Assembly (NCBI GenBank): GCA_947450025.1
Contig: CANFTW010000003.1
Span: forward strand, 1-64,000
Origin: Bacteroidota bacterium
GTDB taxonomy: Bacteria; Bacteroidota; Bacteroidia; B-17B0; Aurantibacillaceae
Direction: 5' to 3'
Length of the DNA: 64,000 nt
The first letter of the stretch is position 1, and each line of letters starts with the position of its first letter. The notes under the pieces are model-generated. The model searched no databases. It had not been told where the DNA came from and saw nothing but the letters and a program-made list of their open reading frames with translations. Below are positions 9,444 through 16,411 of the stretch, in pieces. The translations under genes and the position numbers were made by a program.

Positions 9444-9818
9444 TTATTTAGTTAAAACACCTAGGCTATCAAGCTCTCTTGGTGTTACAGACGGAGGCAT
9501 TATATTATGTTCAAGCTTATAAATAATATATTTAGCGGATATTTCAGCTTTTTGTTTCGAAGAAAATCCTTTATTTCCTGCAATAGAAGGGATAGATGGT
9601 TGATGGATAAAAATATGATTATCCATAATAATATTATACCCAAATCCTAAGTTTGGCTGAGCGCTGTCTGTCAAGAAAATAGCTAAGCTAAAAACTGAAA
9701 CTGATTTTGATGATGAAGTCGATAATGCTTCTGCATGCTTAACAGCCTCCTCTTTTGGTTGCTGAGTGCATGAAGAAAAAAATAGTAGAAGTAAAAATAA
9801 AAGTATTGGTTTTAGCAT
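9444..9818 (-). CDS. DUF4907-type lipoprotein
   Basis: 124 residues. MLKPILLFLLLLFFSSCTQQ is a type II signal peptide with lipobox FSSC, so the mature protein is lipidated at that cysteine. The C-terminal 70 residues (GFGYNIIMDNHIFIHQPSIP, GNKGFSSKQKAEISAKYI, PPSVTPRELDSLGV) fit DUF4907, a Bacteroidota family of unknown function. It heads the Kelch operon. I infer that it works with the secreted propellers, for example as a periplasmic or outer-membrane partner. Family assignment is from memory of the motif, not a search. Confidence 0.8.
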   Translation of the reverse strand: MLKPILLFLLLLFFSSCTQQPKEEAVKHAEALSTSSSKSVSVFSLAIFLTDSAQPNLGFGYNIIMDNHIFIHQPSIPSIAGNKGFSSKQKAEISAKYIIYKLEHNIMPPSVTPRELDSLGVLTK

Positions 9819-9847
9819 ATAATTTCTGTTGTAAATAAAATGTTAGC

Positions 9848-9855
9848 CAAAAGTA
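9848..9855 (-). promoter_or_regulatory. candidate -7 element of the Kelch operon
   Basis: The minus strand reads TACTTTTG (TAnnTTTG) 29 bp upstream of the DUF4907 gene start. No good TTG is found at the expected -33 distance, so it is a weak call. The rest of the 223-bp gap to 10041 holds only a short GGCCT-TTCG-AGGCC hairpin at 9964-9977 without a T run. Confidence 0.35.
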
Positions 9856-10041
9856 AATTTATAAAAAAAATATGGCTTATTTAGACTAATGAGTGAATCA
9901 GTCGAATCACTACTCAATCATATGATTAACAGAAAACTGTAGTATGTCCCCTCAGTAAAATAAGGCCTTTCGAGGCCAATACATAATGAGATTTTTAATA
10001 AACCCTAAAATGAATGAGCGAAGAAGAAATAAAACGAAAAT

Positions 10042-10689
10042 TTATTTATCGTGGTAATAAATTTTAATCTGTGCAGCATCCTTTAAAAAATCAATTTTGT
10101 GGATTGAATATCGGTGCACATTAAATCCAGTTCTTAATTTTAAATCCGCAAGTAATTCAGCTTGTTTACCTTCTTTAATCATTTCAATATTTTCGTACAA
10201 AATAGTTTTCACATTTTCTTTTTTCATGAAAATATTACTCTCTAATAAATAAGTAATAATTAATACTACAGCATTAATTCCAATCAAAAAGATATACTCG
10301 ATACCGTCCGAAGTATCTTTGATTTTTGTAACAGCAGAAATAAGGCCAACGGCAATAACTAAAAACAAATAGGTCATATCTTTTATAGCAATTTCTTCGG
10401 TCTTATACCTCAACATACTAAATACCGCAAATAAACCAAAAGCAGCTCCCATCGATAAATCAACTTTATTTAGTAAAAAAGAAATTAAAAATATGATAAT
10501 ATTAAAAATGAAATATGTGAAAAACAATTCACGGTGCTTATATATTGGATAATAGATAAATCGGATTAAAATAAATATAGAACTTAAGTCAATTAATAAT
10601 CTAAAAATTAACTTGGTAGACATTTTTTGAAACTCTTCGTAGCCTGAAAAACTTGTTACTGTATCATTTGCAATTTGTAATAGTGTCAT
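10042..10689 (-). CDS. DUF4956 membrane protein, partner of VTC polymerase
   Basis: 215 residues with about four transmembrane helices in the N-terminal 150 residues (LIFRLLIDLSSIFILIRFIY, FNIIIFLISFLL, YLFLVIAVGLISAV, IFLIGINAVVLIITYLL). The helices are separated by a conserved-looking GAAFGLFAVFSMLRYKTEEI loop. A cytosolic tail of about 60 residues ends in AAQIKIYYHDK. This matches DUF4956, a family commonly found beside VTC-domain proteins. The ATG overlaps the TGA of the VTC gene (ATGA), which implies translational coupling. A role as membrane anchor or channel for the product of the polymerase is inference. Confidence 0.85.
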   Translation of the reverse strand: MTLLQIANDTVTSFSGYEEFQKMSTKLIFRLLIDLSSIFILIRFIYYPIYKHRELFFTYFIFNIIIFLISFLLNKVDLSMGAAFGLFAVFSMLRYKTEEIAIKDMTYLFLVIAVGLISAVTKIKDTSDGIEYIFLIGINAVVLIITYLLESNIFMKKENVKTILYENIEMIKEGKQAELLADLKLRTGFNVHRYSIHKIDFLKDAAQIKIYYHDK

Positions 10690-11438
10690 AGATTAATGAT
10701 TTTTTTTACGTTAGACAATTTTCGTTTAAAATTATTTTTTTTCACTTCTTGGAATGAACTTGCCACACCAAAACAATATTTACTGATAGAGCCTTGACGA
10801 ATATGATTTTTCTTCATAATTGTAATAAACGGTGAACCAATTTTGCTGTCTTGTTTTACTTCTGCAATTACCAACTGATCTAAAAGCTCTGTTTTTCCAT
10901 CCTTTTCAAATTCTAAATTTAAATCCAATGTTAATCGCTCTGCAGATTTTTTATTAACTAAGGTGATTCGACTATAATTTATCCAAATTTTCGGCAGTAA
11001 AATTAATGGGTCAAATGGTAATGTCTTTTTTAAAAACTCAAAAGCTTTTCCGGAATGCAATTCAGGAACTTCGACTTCTTTAATTCGCGTTTTTAATGTT
11101 CTGCCTTTATTATTCTTAAATTTTACTTCTAAAAATCCAATATTGCTTTCTACATAGGTTCGATGTCTGATTTTATAGCGGTTTAATTTTCCGCTATGAT
11201 GTTCGTTGTACAAATCAAAATCTTGGGTATCAAAATATAAGGTCTTATATCGACTAATACGATTTCCTTCAATATTTAATATTTTATAGTACTCCGTTGC
11301 TTCTTTTAAAATAATAGGAAGTGACTGAATATTAAATGTGAATTTAGTATCCGTTCTATCCATTAATTTTACCCCTTCCATTTCTTCGAGAGTAATTGGA
11401 TGAAACTGATGCAACATATTTGAAATATCTTGATTCAT
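10686..11438 (-). CDS. VTC-domain polyphosphate polymerase
   Basis: 250 residues with the tunnel-forming VTC catalytic motifs in order: RTDTKF (28-33), RYKTLYFDT (63-71), RYKIRHRTY (87-95), LEVK (103-106), LKTR (115-118) and AEVK (192-195). The basic residues would line the tunnel that holds polyphosphate, and the glutamates would bind metal. VTC proteins make polyphosphate from nucleoside triphosphate. There is no SPX domain and no membrane span, so membrane attachment would come from the DUF4956 partner encoded by the overlapping gene. The gene abuts the YD-repeat gene upstream with no gap. Annotation as polymerase is by family; activity on another substrate cannot be excluded. Confidence 0.85.
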   Translation of the reverse strand: MNQDISNMLHQFHPITLEEMEGVKLMDRTDTKFTFNIQSLPIILKEATEYYKILNIEGNRISRYKTLYFDTQDFDLYNEHHSGKLNRYKIRHRTYVESNIGFLEVKFKNNKGRTLKTRIKEVEVPELHSGKAFEFLKKTLPFDPLILLPKIWINYSRITLVNKKSAERLTLDLNLEFEKDGKTELLDQLVIAEVKQDSKIGSPFITIMKKNHIRQGSISKYCFGVASSFQEVKKNNFKRKLSNVKKIINL

Positions 11439-11915
11439 TTATTTTGTTATGTAAATATGTTTTTTTATGGAAATAACTTTCCCTTCAGCATCTAACGTTT
11501 TTCGTTCTATTTTCAATCCTTGACTATCATAAACATAGACATGTTTTTTAGTTAACTTATCATTGGCATCATAAAATACTTCTTCTGTCTTCTCCCCTAG
11601 CATATTGTATTTAGTCAATTTTTTCTCAACTAATTTATTTGCAGCATCATATTGAAAATCTTCCGTTTCGTCGCCTTCACTATTATACTTAAATTTATGA
11701 ATGCTTTTCACTATCCCTTCTTTAGTATAATCAGTCACTTCAACTTCGTTGCCTTTGGCATCAAAAATGGTCTTTTTTTCGGTGATTGTTTTTCCGTTTT
11801 CAGTGGAGGTGACCGCTGAAGCTTTTATTTTATGTTGTTTAACTTCTTTTTTAGTTTGGGAAAAACCTTGAAAAGAAGCCGTTAGTAAAAAAAAACTAAT
11901 TATTAAAAATCTCAT
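11439..11915 (-). CDS. secreted YD/RHS-like short-repeat protein
   Basis: 158 residues with signal peptide MRFLIISFFLLTASFQGFSQ. The mature part is a run of about six hairpin repeats of some 20 residues (KFKYNSEGDETEDFQYDAAN, KYNMLGEKTEEVFYDANDK, VYDSQGLKIERKTLDAEGK). It resembles RHS/YD or MORN-like beta hairpins and is very rich in Lys and Glu. It is periplasmic or surface exposed; no enzymatic motif was seen. It sits directly upstream of the VTC polymerase in the operon, and the charged repeats could bind an anionic polymer, but that is speculation. Confidence 0.72.
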   Translation of the reverse strand: MRFLIISFFLLTASFQGFSQTKKEVKQHKIKASAVTSTENGKTITEKKTIFDAKGNEVEVTDYTKEGIVKSIHKFKYNSEGDETEDFQYDAANKLVEKKLTKYNMLGEKTEEVFYDANDKLTKKHVYVYDSQGLKIERKTLDAEGKVISIKKHIYITK

Positions 11916-11921
11916 AGTATA

Positions 11922-12329
11922 TTATTGATTAAGGGTATCTAAACCTATATCTTTGATGTCTTTACGTTTATTAATATTTACAATTGTTTCAACTGCAAAC
12001 TCATTTGGTGTGCTAGTTGTATTTTGTAATTGCTTACTGTAGGCTATAACTTTATATTTTCCTTTACGAAGATATTTAAATTCAAATTCGCCGTTTGCAT
12101 TTGTTTTAACAGAAGTTCCAGGAGAAGTATCGTCTCCAAAAAATAAATATACGGTTGTATTAACTGCAGGATATCGTCCTTGGACGATTTGGAAAAAGGG
12201 ATCATAATTTCTTACCCAATACACCCCCTTAATTTGAGCATTTCCTCCCTCGCCTGGTGTTTTTTGACATCCAGAACTTAGGCCAAGAAATGTTATAAAA
12301 AAAGTAGCGAAAGTAATTTGTTTCAACAT
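11922..12329 (-). CDS. lipoprotein with one carboxypeptidase-regulatory-like beta-sandwich (paralogue A)
   Basis: 135 residues. MLKQITFATFFITFLGLSSGC is a lipoprotein signal (SSGC). The mature part starts TPGEGGNAQIKGVYWVRNYD and is a single transthyretin-like/SdrD-B-like fold: the core TSVKTNANGEFEFKYLRKGKYKV is the hallmark strand pair of carboxypeptidase-regulatory domains. It is clearly homologous to the lipoprotein at 15518-15913 (GEGG, VKNYDPFF, TVY..YGD, GNTVKT..G.F.FNYL.KGKY). It is translated from within the VTC operon, 2 bp from the T9SS gene and 6 bp from the YD-repeat gene. Confidence 0.78.
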   Translation of the reverse strand: MLKQITFATFFITFLGLSSGCQKTPGEGGNAQIKGVYWVRNYDPFFQIVQGRYPAVNTTVYLFFGDDTSPGTSVKTNANGEFEFKYLRKGKYKVIAYSKQLQNTTSTPNEFAVETIVNINKRKDIKDIGLDTLNQ

Positions 12330-12331
12330 AT

Positions 12332-13993
12332 TTATTTAATTGAGATAAAACTTCCTTTAGAGATAGAAGTGCCATCTTTGAGATGTAAAAAATAAAAATA
12401 GATACCAGCTTCAAAATATTCTATATTCAATAAATATTGATGAGAGTTAAAGTGATCAGTTTTAATAAGATGACCATAAGCATCATATATTTTAATACTA
12501 GGCACTTCATTCAACATTTCATTATTTTTAATTTGAATCACCGAAGTTGAATTAATTGGATTTGGAAAACAAATAGATTCAAAGGTTTGTGAGGCGGTTA
12601 ACTCATGAATACCAACTACACTTGATCCATTTGAATATAAATGGTGTGCGTAGATATCATAATCAACAGTGTTTCTATGATCATCCCAAGCGTAAATAGC
12701 GCCACCATTGCCATCTGAAACTTGTGAAACATTAATTTGATTGTCAGTAGCATCTGAAACAACTACGCCGCCGTTAGCCCATTGAATTGCCCCTGTTGAA
12801 TTTAATTTTTGTGAAGAGATGTTCCACTCTATACCAACGGAATCTTGCCAAGCAATAATTGCTCCTCCATTACCATCGCTAACCACGTTAGGATTAATTG
12901 ATTTTAAGGCATTAGAAATTTTTATACCATCTGATACTAGTTGAGGTGTACCTGATAATGACACTAATTGAGAATAAATAGCATTTGAATTTACTCGGTC
13001 ATCTTTCCAACTGAATATAATTCCTGAACTGCCTATATATTTCATGTCCAAAGCGCTTTGGTTATTTATAGCAGAACAAATTGAAAGTCCATTACTTGTC
13101 CATTGAACATTACCCGAACTATTAATGCGCTGAGAATAGACATTATAATCTGTTCCATTACGTTTATCTACCCATCCAATTACAGCGCCATTAAGTCCAT
13201 CTGGTTCTATCCTCGGATTACTTTGCGTATTTATCGCATTACAAATTAATACCCCATTAACTGTCCATTGAGCAGTCCCTAGAGCATTAACACGTTGAGC
13301 GTATATATCATAGTCAATATTATTACGTTTATCCTGCCATGTGAATATTGCGCCACCTAAACCATCAATATCTAATTTTGGATTTGCTTGCGTATTAGGC
13401 GCAGCACAAACCGCAACTCCACCAGTTGGCCAAAGTAAAGCACCTGAAGAACTTATTCGTTGCGCATACACATCCCAATAAAAACTTAAAGAGTCTTCCC
13501 AAACAATAATCGCTCCACCAGCAGCATCAGAAACAATTTTAGGATTTTTTTGGGTAGTGGTTTTACTACAAACTGCAATGCCATCTAAAGCCCATAAAAT
13601 ATTACCTGAAGAGTCTATTTTTTGAGCATAAATATCATCATTTCCTGCACGACCATCCTCCCAAGTAATAATCGCACTTCCATTATCAGATTCAACAATA
13701 GAGGGCGATTTTTGAACTCCTAAAGCTGAACAAATAGAGGTTCCATAAAGAATCCATTTTCTCATACCGCTTGCACTGAAACGTTGAGCATAAATATCAT
13801 CTGCAGTAGTTAAAGAATTTCTATTATCATCCCAGGTCATAATAATACCTCCTTTTGAATCAGACACACTATGCACATTACTTTGCGACTTTGTTGCCAT
13901 CGCTACCGTAGTATTAATAGTTGTATTATTACTCCATTGAGAAAAAGCCCCAAATGAAAAAAGTATTAATAAGTAAAAAATCGTTTGTTTCAT
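12332..13993 (-). CDS. T9SS-secreted eight-repeat (propeller-like) protein
   Basis: 553 residues. Signal peptide MKQTIFYLLILFSFGAFSQ. Eight repeats of about 51 residues follow the pattern NP.IVSDG.GGAII.W.D.RN....DIYAQRI.SSG...W...G..IC, which suggests a closed eight-bladed beta-propeller. The seventh repeat is the most diverged at its D/R positions. The C-terminal T9SS domain starts at CFPNPINSTSVIQI and ends GIYFYFLHLKDG. It is the first gene of the operon leading to the VTC polymerase and is divergent from a DUF2490 gene across a 119-bp gap. The ligand and role are unknown. Confidence 0.85.
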   Translation of the reverse strand: MKQTIFYLLILFSFGAFSQWSNNTTINTTVAMATKSQSNVHSVSDSKGGIIMTWDDNRNSLTTADDIYAQRFSASGMRKWILYGTSICSALGVQKSPSIVESDNGSAIITWEDGRAGNDDIYAQKIDSSGNILWALDGIAVCSKTTTQKNPKIVSDAAGGAIIVWEDSLSFYWDVYAQRISSSGALLWPTGGVAVCAAPNTQANPKLDIDGLGGAIFTWQDKRNNIDYDIYAQRVNALGTAQWTVNGVLICNAINTQSNPRIEPDGLNGAVIGWVDKRNGTDYNVYSQRINSSGNVQWTSNGLSICSAINNQSALDMKYIGSSGIIFSWKDDRVNSNAIYSQLVSLSGTPQLVSDGIKISNALKSINPNVVSDGNGGAIIAWQDSVGIEWNISSQKLNSTGAIQWANGGVVVSDATDNQINVSQVSDGNGGAIYAWDDHRNTVDYDIYAHHLYSNGSSVVGIHELTASQTFESICFPNPINSTSVIQIKNNEMLNEVPSIKIYDAYGHLIKTDHFNSHQYLLNIEYFEAGIYFYFLHLKDGTSISKGSFISIK

Positions 13994-14098
13994 TTAAAAT
14001 AATAAATTAATAACGTTAAATATACATGATTTTATTAGTATGTTTTTTAGAATAATTGAAAATTAATAAATTTTCCATTTTTGATAAATTTATTATTA

Positions 14099-14106
14099 TA
14101 AATTTG
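14099..14106 (+). promoter_or_regulatory. candidate -7 element of the DUF2490 gene
   Basis: TAAATTTG matches TAnnTTTG exactly and ends 6 nt before the ATG at 14113. A TTTTTG lies 15 nt upstream, short for a -33. If used, the mRNA would be nearly leaderless. Its position also argues against the longer ORF start at 14056. Confidence 0.5.
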
Positions 14107-14112
14107 TTTTGC

Positions 14113-14814
14113 ATGAATGCAAAATTGAAATATCTGCTAACATTAAGTTCCCTTATTTTGTCCGTACAACTTTTTTCTCAAAAAGCAGATAAAGATTTTC
14201 AGATATGGGGCAACTTTGAGGTGGAGTCTCCTATTAATAAACGATGGATGGCTCATGTTCAGCATCAATCAAGATTTATTAATAATGCAACACAATATGG
14301 TTATTCATATTTTGATGCTGGTGCACTGTATAGAATAGGTAAAAATTTACGTTTTACATTTAACTATATTTTTGCTGATAAAAAACGAACTGATGTTTCA
14401 TTTAGTTATCGTCATCAGTTTGAGGGATATTTTACATACAGAAAAAAATTTGGAAAATTCACATTCTTTGACCGTTTTTTAAGCGACATGCAATTCAAAG
14501 ATTTTGGGTCAGACGCTCAAGGAAAACGATTGCGAGACTTCTACTTAAGAAATAAAGTAACCGCAAGATATAAATTACCTTACAAATTAACTCCATATGT
14601 TGCTGTTGAGGCTTATTATAAAATTGACGGCATGTATTACGAAAGAGGGTATTATGGTTTTAATCGTTTTCGCTTATTTTACGGACTGCTTTATAATGTT
14701 ACTGAGCATTGGTTAGCAGAAGTTTCATTTACCAATGAATTTAATCATGATGCTCCTATTCCAACGAATAATTATATGCTATCATTTGGATTAGTGAAAA
14801 CATTTTTTCAATAA
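14113..14814 (+). CDS. DUF2490 outer-membrane beta-barrel protein (copy 1)
   Basis: 233 residues from the ATG at 14113. The track ORF begins at 14056, but a full signal peptide (MNAKLKYLLTLSSLILSVQLFSQ) starts at residue 20 of it. The mature protein alternates amphipathic strands: DFQIWGNFEVESPINKRW, FTFNYIFADKKR, SFSYRHQFEGYF and LRDFYLRNKVTARYKLP. This is the DUF2490 pattern, a predicted small barrel that ends in an aromatic (VKTFFQ). It is convergent with a second DUF2490 gene 8 bp away. Function is unknown; an outer-membrane role in the VTC locus is inferred. Confidence 0.82.
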   Translation: MNAKLKYLLTLSSLILSVQLFSQKADKDFQIWGNFEVESPINKRWMAHVQHQSRFINNATQYGYSYFDAGALYRIGKNLRFTFNYIFADKKRTDVSFSYRHQFEGYFTYRKKFGKFTFFDRFLSDMQFKDFGSDAQGKRLRDFYLRNKVTARYKLPYKLTPYVAVEAYYKIDGMYYERGYYGFNRFRLFYGLLYNVTEHWLAEVSFTNEFNHDAPIPTNNYMLSFGLVKTFFQ

Positions 14815-14822
14815 CACGTTAT

Positions 14823-15515
14823 TTATATTGATACCGAATATGCAACGCCAAAAATATAAATAGTTTCAGGTGTTGAAATATTAAATTCTGTTTGAAATAA
14901 ATAATATAGATTAACCGAATTCTTCTTGTTAATTTCATATTCTATCCCTAGTACATTTCTAACTCGATGAAATCCATTATCATACATCGAACCATCGCCA
15001 CGTGGTGCATGGATTTGATATCGTACTTCGCAAGAAATATATGGTGTTACTTTTTCGAAAGCAGTGTATTTTAAATCTGTTTTAAATCGCAAAAACTGCT
15101 CTGCTAATTTTCCCTTTTTACTGGAATAAAAATCTTGCACCTCAGCTTGATACCTAATTCTTTCGCTCACTATGATTTTTTGAATCTTTTTTTTAATTGA
15201 CACATCTAACATAAATCTATGTCGATAACTATATGAATCTTCCAGCCTCTTCTTTTGAATGAAGCGATAGCTAGGGCTAATTTTTAAAAATTTATTGATT
15301 TTATAATCAATGCCTACGTTAGTGTAAAATAAATTAATTCGCTGATAATTTTCCTTTAAACGAAGTTCTTCATCAATAACTAAACTTATTTTTTTTGTCA
15401 AAGCATGCTGAATACTTAATGTGTTCCACATTCCTGCATCATTGCGTTGCTGGGAATAGCCAATAACAACTATCAAAACAAAAGAATAAAATAATACTGC
15501 TCTTTTTAAACACAT
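14823..15515 (-). CDS. DUF2490 outer-membrane beta-barrel protein (copy 2)
   Basis: 230 residues. Signal peptide MCLKRAVLFYSFVLIVVIGYSQ. The mature part follows the DUF2490 pattern (MWNTLSIQHALTKKISLVID, SPSYRFIQKKR, SYSYRHRFMLDVSIKKK, RYQIHAPRGDG) and ends IFGVAYSVSI. It is a distant paralogue of the convergent gene at 14113-14814. It begins 2 bp after the stop of lipoprotein paralogue B, so the two are co-transcribed, echoing the lipoprotein and VTC pairing of the neighbouring operon. Confidence 0.82.
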   Translation of the reverse strand: MCLKRAVLFYSFVLIVVIGYSQQRNDAGMWNTLSIQHALTKKISLVIDEELRLKENYQRINLFYTNVGIDYKINKFLKISPSYRFIQKKRLEDSYSYRHRFMLDVSIKKKIQKIIVSERIRYQAEVQDFYSSKKGKLAEQFLRFKTDLKYTAFEKVTPYISCEVRYQIHAPRGDGSMYDNGFHRVRNVLGIEYEINKKNSVNLYYLFQTEFNISTPETIYIFGVAYSVSI

Positions 15516-15517
15516 GA

Positions 15518-15913
15518 CTATTTTAAAATAACGAGGTCAGATAAAGATTCAGATTGTTTTTTAGAAGTGATTGTAACTTCTCTTAACTCTATCTTAGGAT
15601 TTGATCGATTAGCTATACTTGAATCCTCACCAATAACATAAATAGTATACTTACCTTTTTGCAAATAATTAAATTTAAATGAACCATCATACGATGTTTT
15701 AACAGTATTGCCTACATCCTTATTATCGCCATATATTATGTAAACTGTCTCTCCAGGTAAATAATATTGAGAAGTAATAAATGAAAAAAATGGGTCATAA
15801 TTCTTTACATATACTTTTCCTTCAATAGAAGCAAATCCTCCCTCGCCTGCCTCTTTTTTACAAGACAATAGGAATGCAGCAGTTAGTACCACTAAGTAGT
15901 TTAGTTTTTTCAT
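15518..15913 (-). CDS. lipoprotein with one carboxypeptidase-regulatory-like beta-sandwich (paralogue B)
   Basis: 131 residues. MKKLNYLVVLTAAFLLSC is a lipoprotein signal (LLSC), followed by KKEAGEGGFASIEGKVYVK. The domain core is NTVKTSYDGSFKFNYLQKGK. Sequence and length match paralogue A at 11922-12329. The two copies head or sit in two separate leftward units of the same locus, so the locus probably grew by duplication of a lipoprotein plus partner. It is expected in the outer membrane, periplasmic side or surface. Confidence 0.78.
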   Translation of the reverse strand: MKKLNYLVVLTAAFLLSCKKEAGEGGFASIEGKVYVKNYDPFFSFITSQYYLPGETVYIIYGDNKDVGNTVKTSYDGSFKFNYLQKGKYTIYVIGEDSSIANRSNPKIELREVTITSKKQSESLSDLVILK

Positions 15914-16031
15914 AGTTTTTAAAAATTAACGCTTTGGTTAAATATCATATTAAAAGTAATCAAATTTCATATATTTTCATTATTTTGCATTACTTATTGA
16001 AATAAATTAAATATCTATAAGGTTAAACATA

Positions 16032-16373
16032 TTGATTGCTGTTTTAAGACATACTTTTATTTTTGTATTTATGTTGAGCGTGTTTGCCTTAACCATGCAA
16101 GCTACAATTATACAAATTTGTAAAGAATCAAATATTTTTAAAGATCAAACTCAGCAAAACCCGATTAGTGATGATGAGGAAGAGCAATCATCTGACGGAG
16201 ATGAATCCATTGATGAAGATATAATATGTTTAAATGATGTAGAACATTTTTATTCATCAGAAAATATCTGCGTATACAATTGGAAAATATTTAGTTTAAA
16301 TCTGACTTCAATATCACTTGATATTCAAATTCCACCCCCTAAGCATAAATTAATTGTTTTAACTCTATTATAG
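16032..16373 (+). CDS. small exported protein with acidic stretch
   Basis: 113 residues if translated from the TTG at 16032. The alternative ATG at 16071 would cut away half of the hydrophobic leader (HTFIFVFMLSVFALTMQAT), so TTG is preferred but not certain. The leader is followed by DEEEQSSDGDESIDEDI, an acidic serine-rich linker, and a beta-rich end with IQIPPPKHKLIVLTLL. I recognise no family. It lies 38 bp upstream of the SulP transporter gene and may be co-transcribed with it. The acidic stretch could bind cations, which is speculative. Confidence 0.55.
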   Translation: MIAVLRHTFIFVFMLSVFALTMQATIIQICKESNIFKDQTQQNPISDDEEEQSSDGDESIDEDIICLNDVEHFYSSENICVYNWKIFSLNLTSISLDIQIPPPKHKLIVLTLL

Positions 16374-16411
16374 AGTATCCTAAAATATTAATTAATAAAA
16401 TCGCTTTGTTT

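Noticed and set aside
9964-9977. GGCCT-TTCG-AGGCC hairpin as terminator
   Set aside because: Only five pairs and no T run on either strand; left as an unexplained hairpin.
12229-12414. 61-codon ORF overlapping the lipoprotein and T9SS genes
   Set aside because: Spans a gene junction in another frame and has no support.
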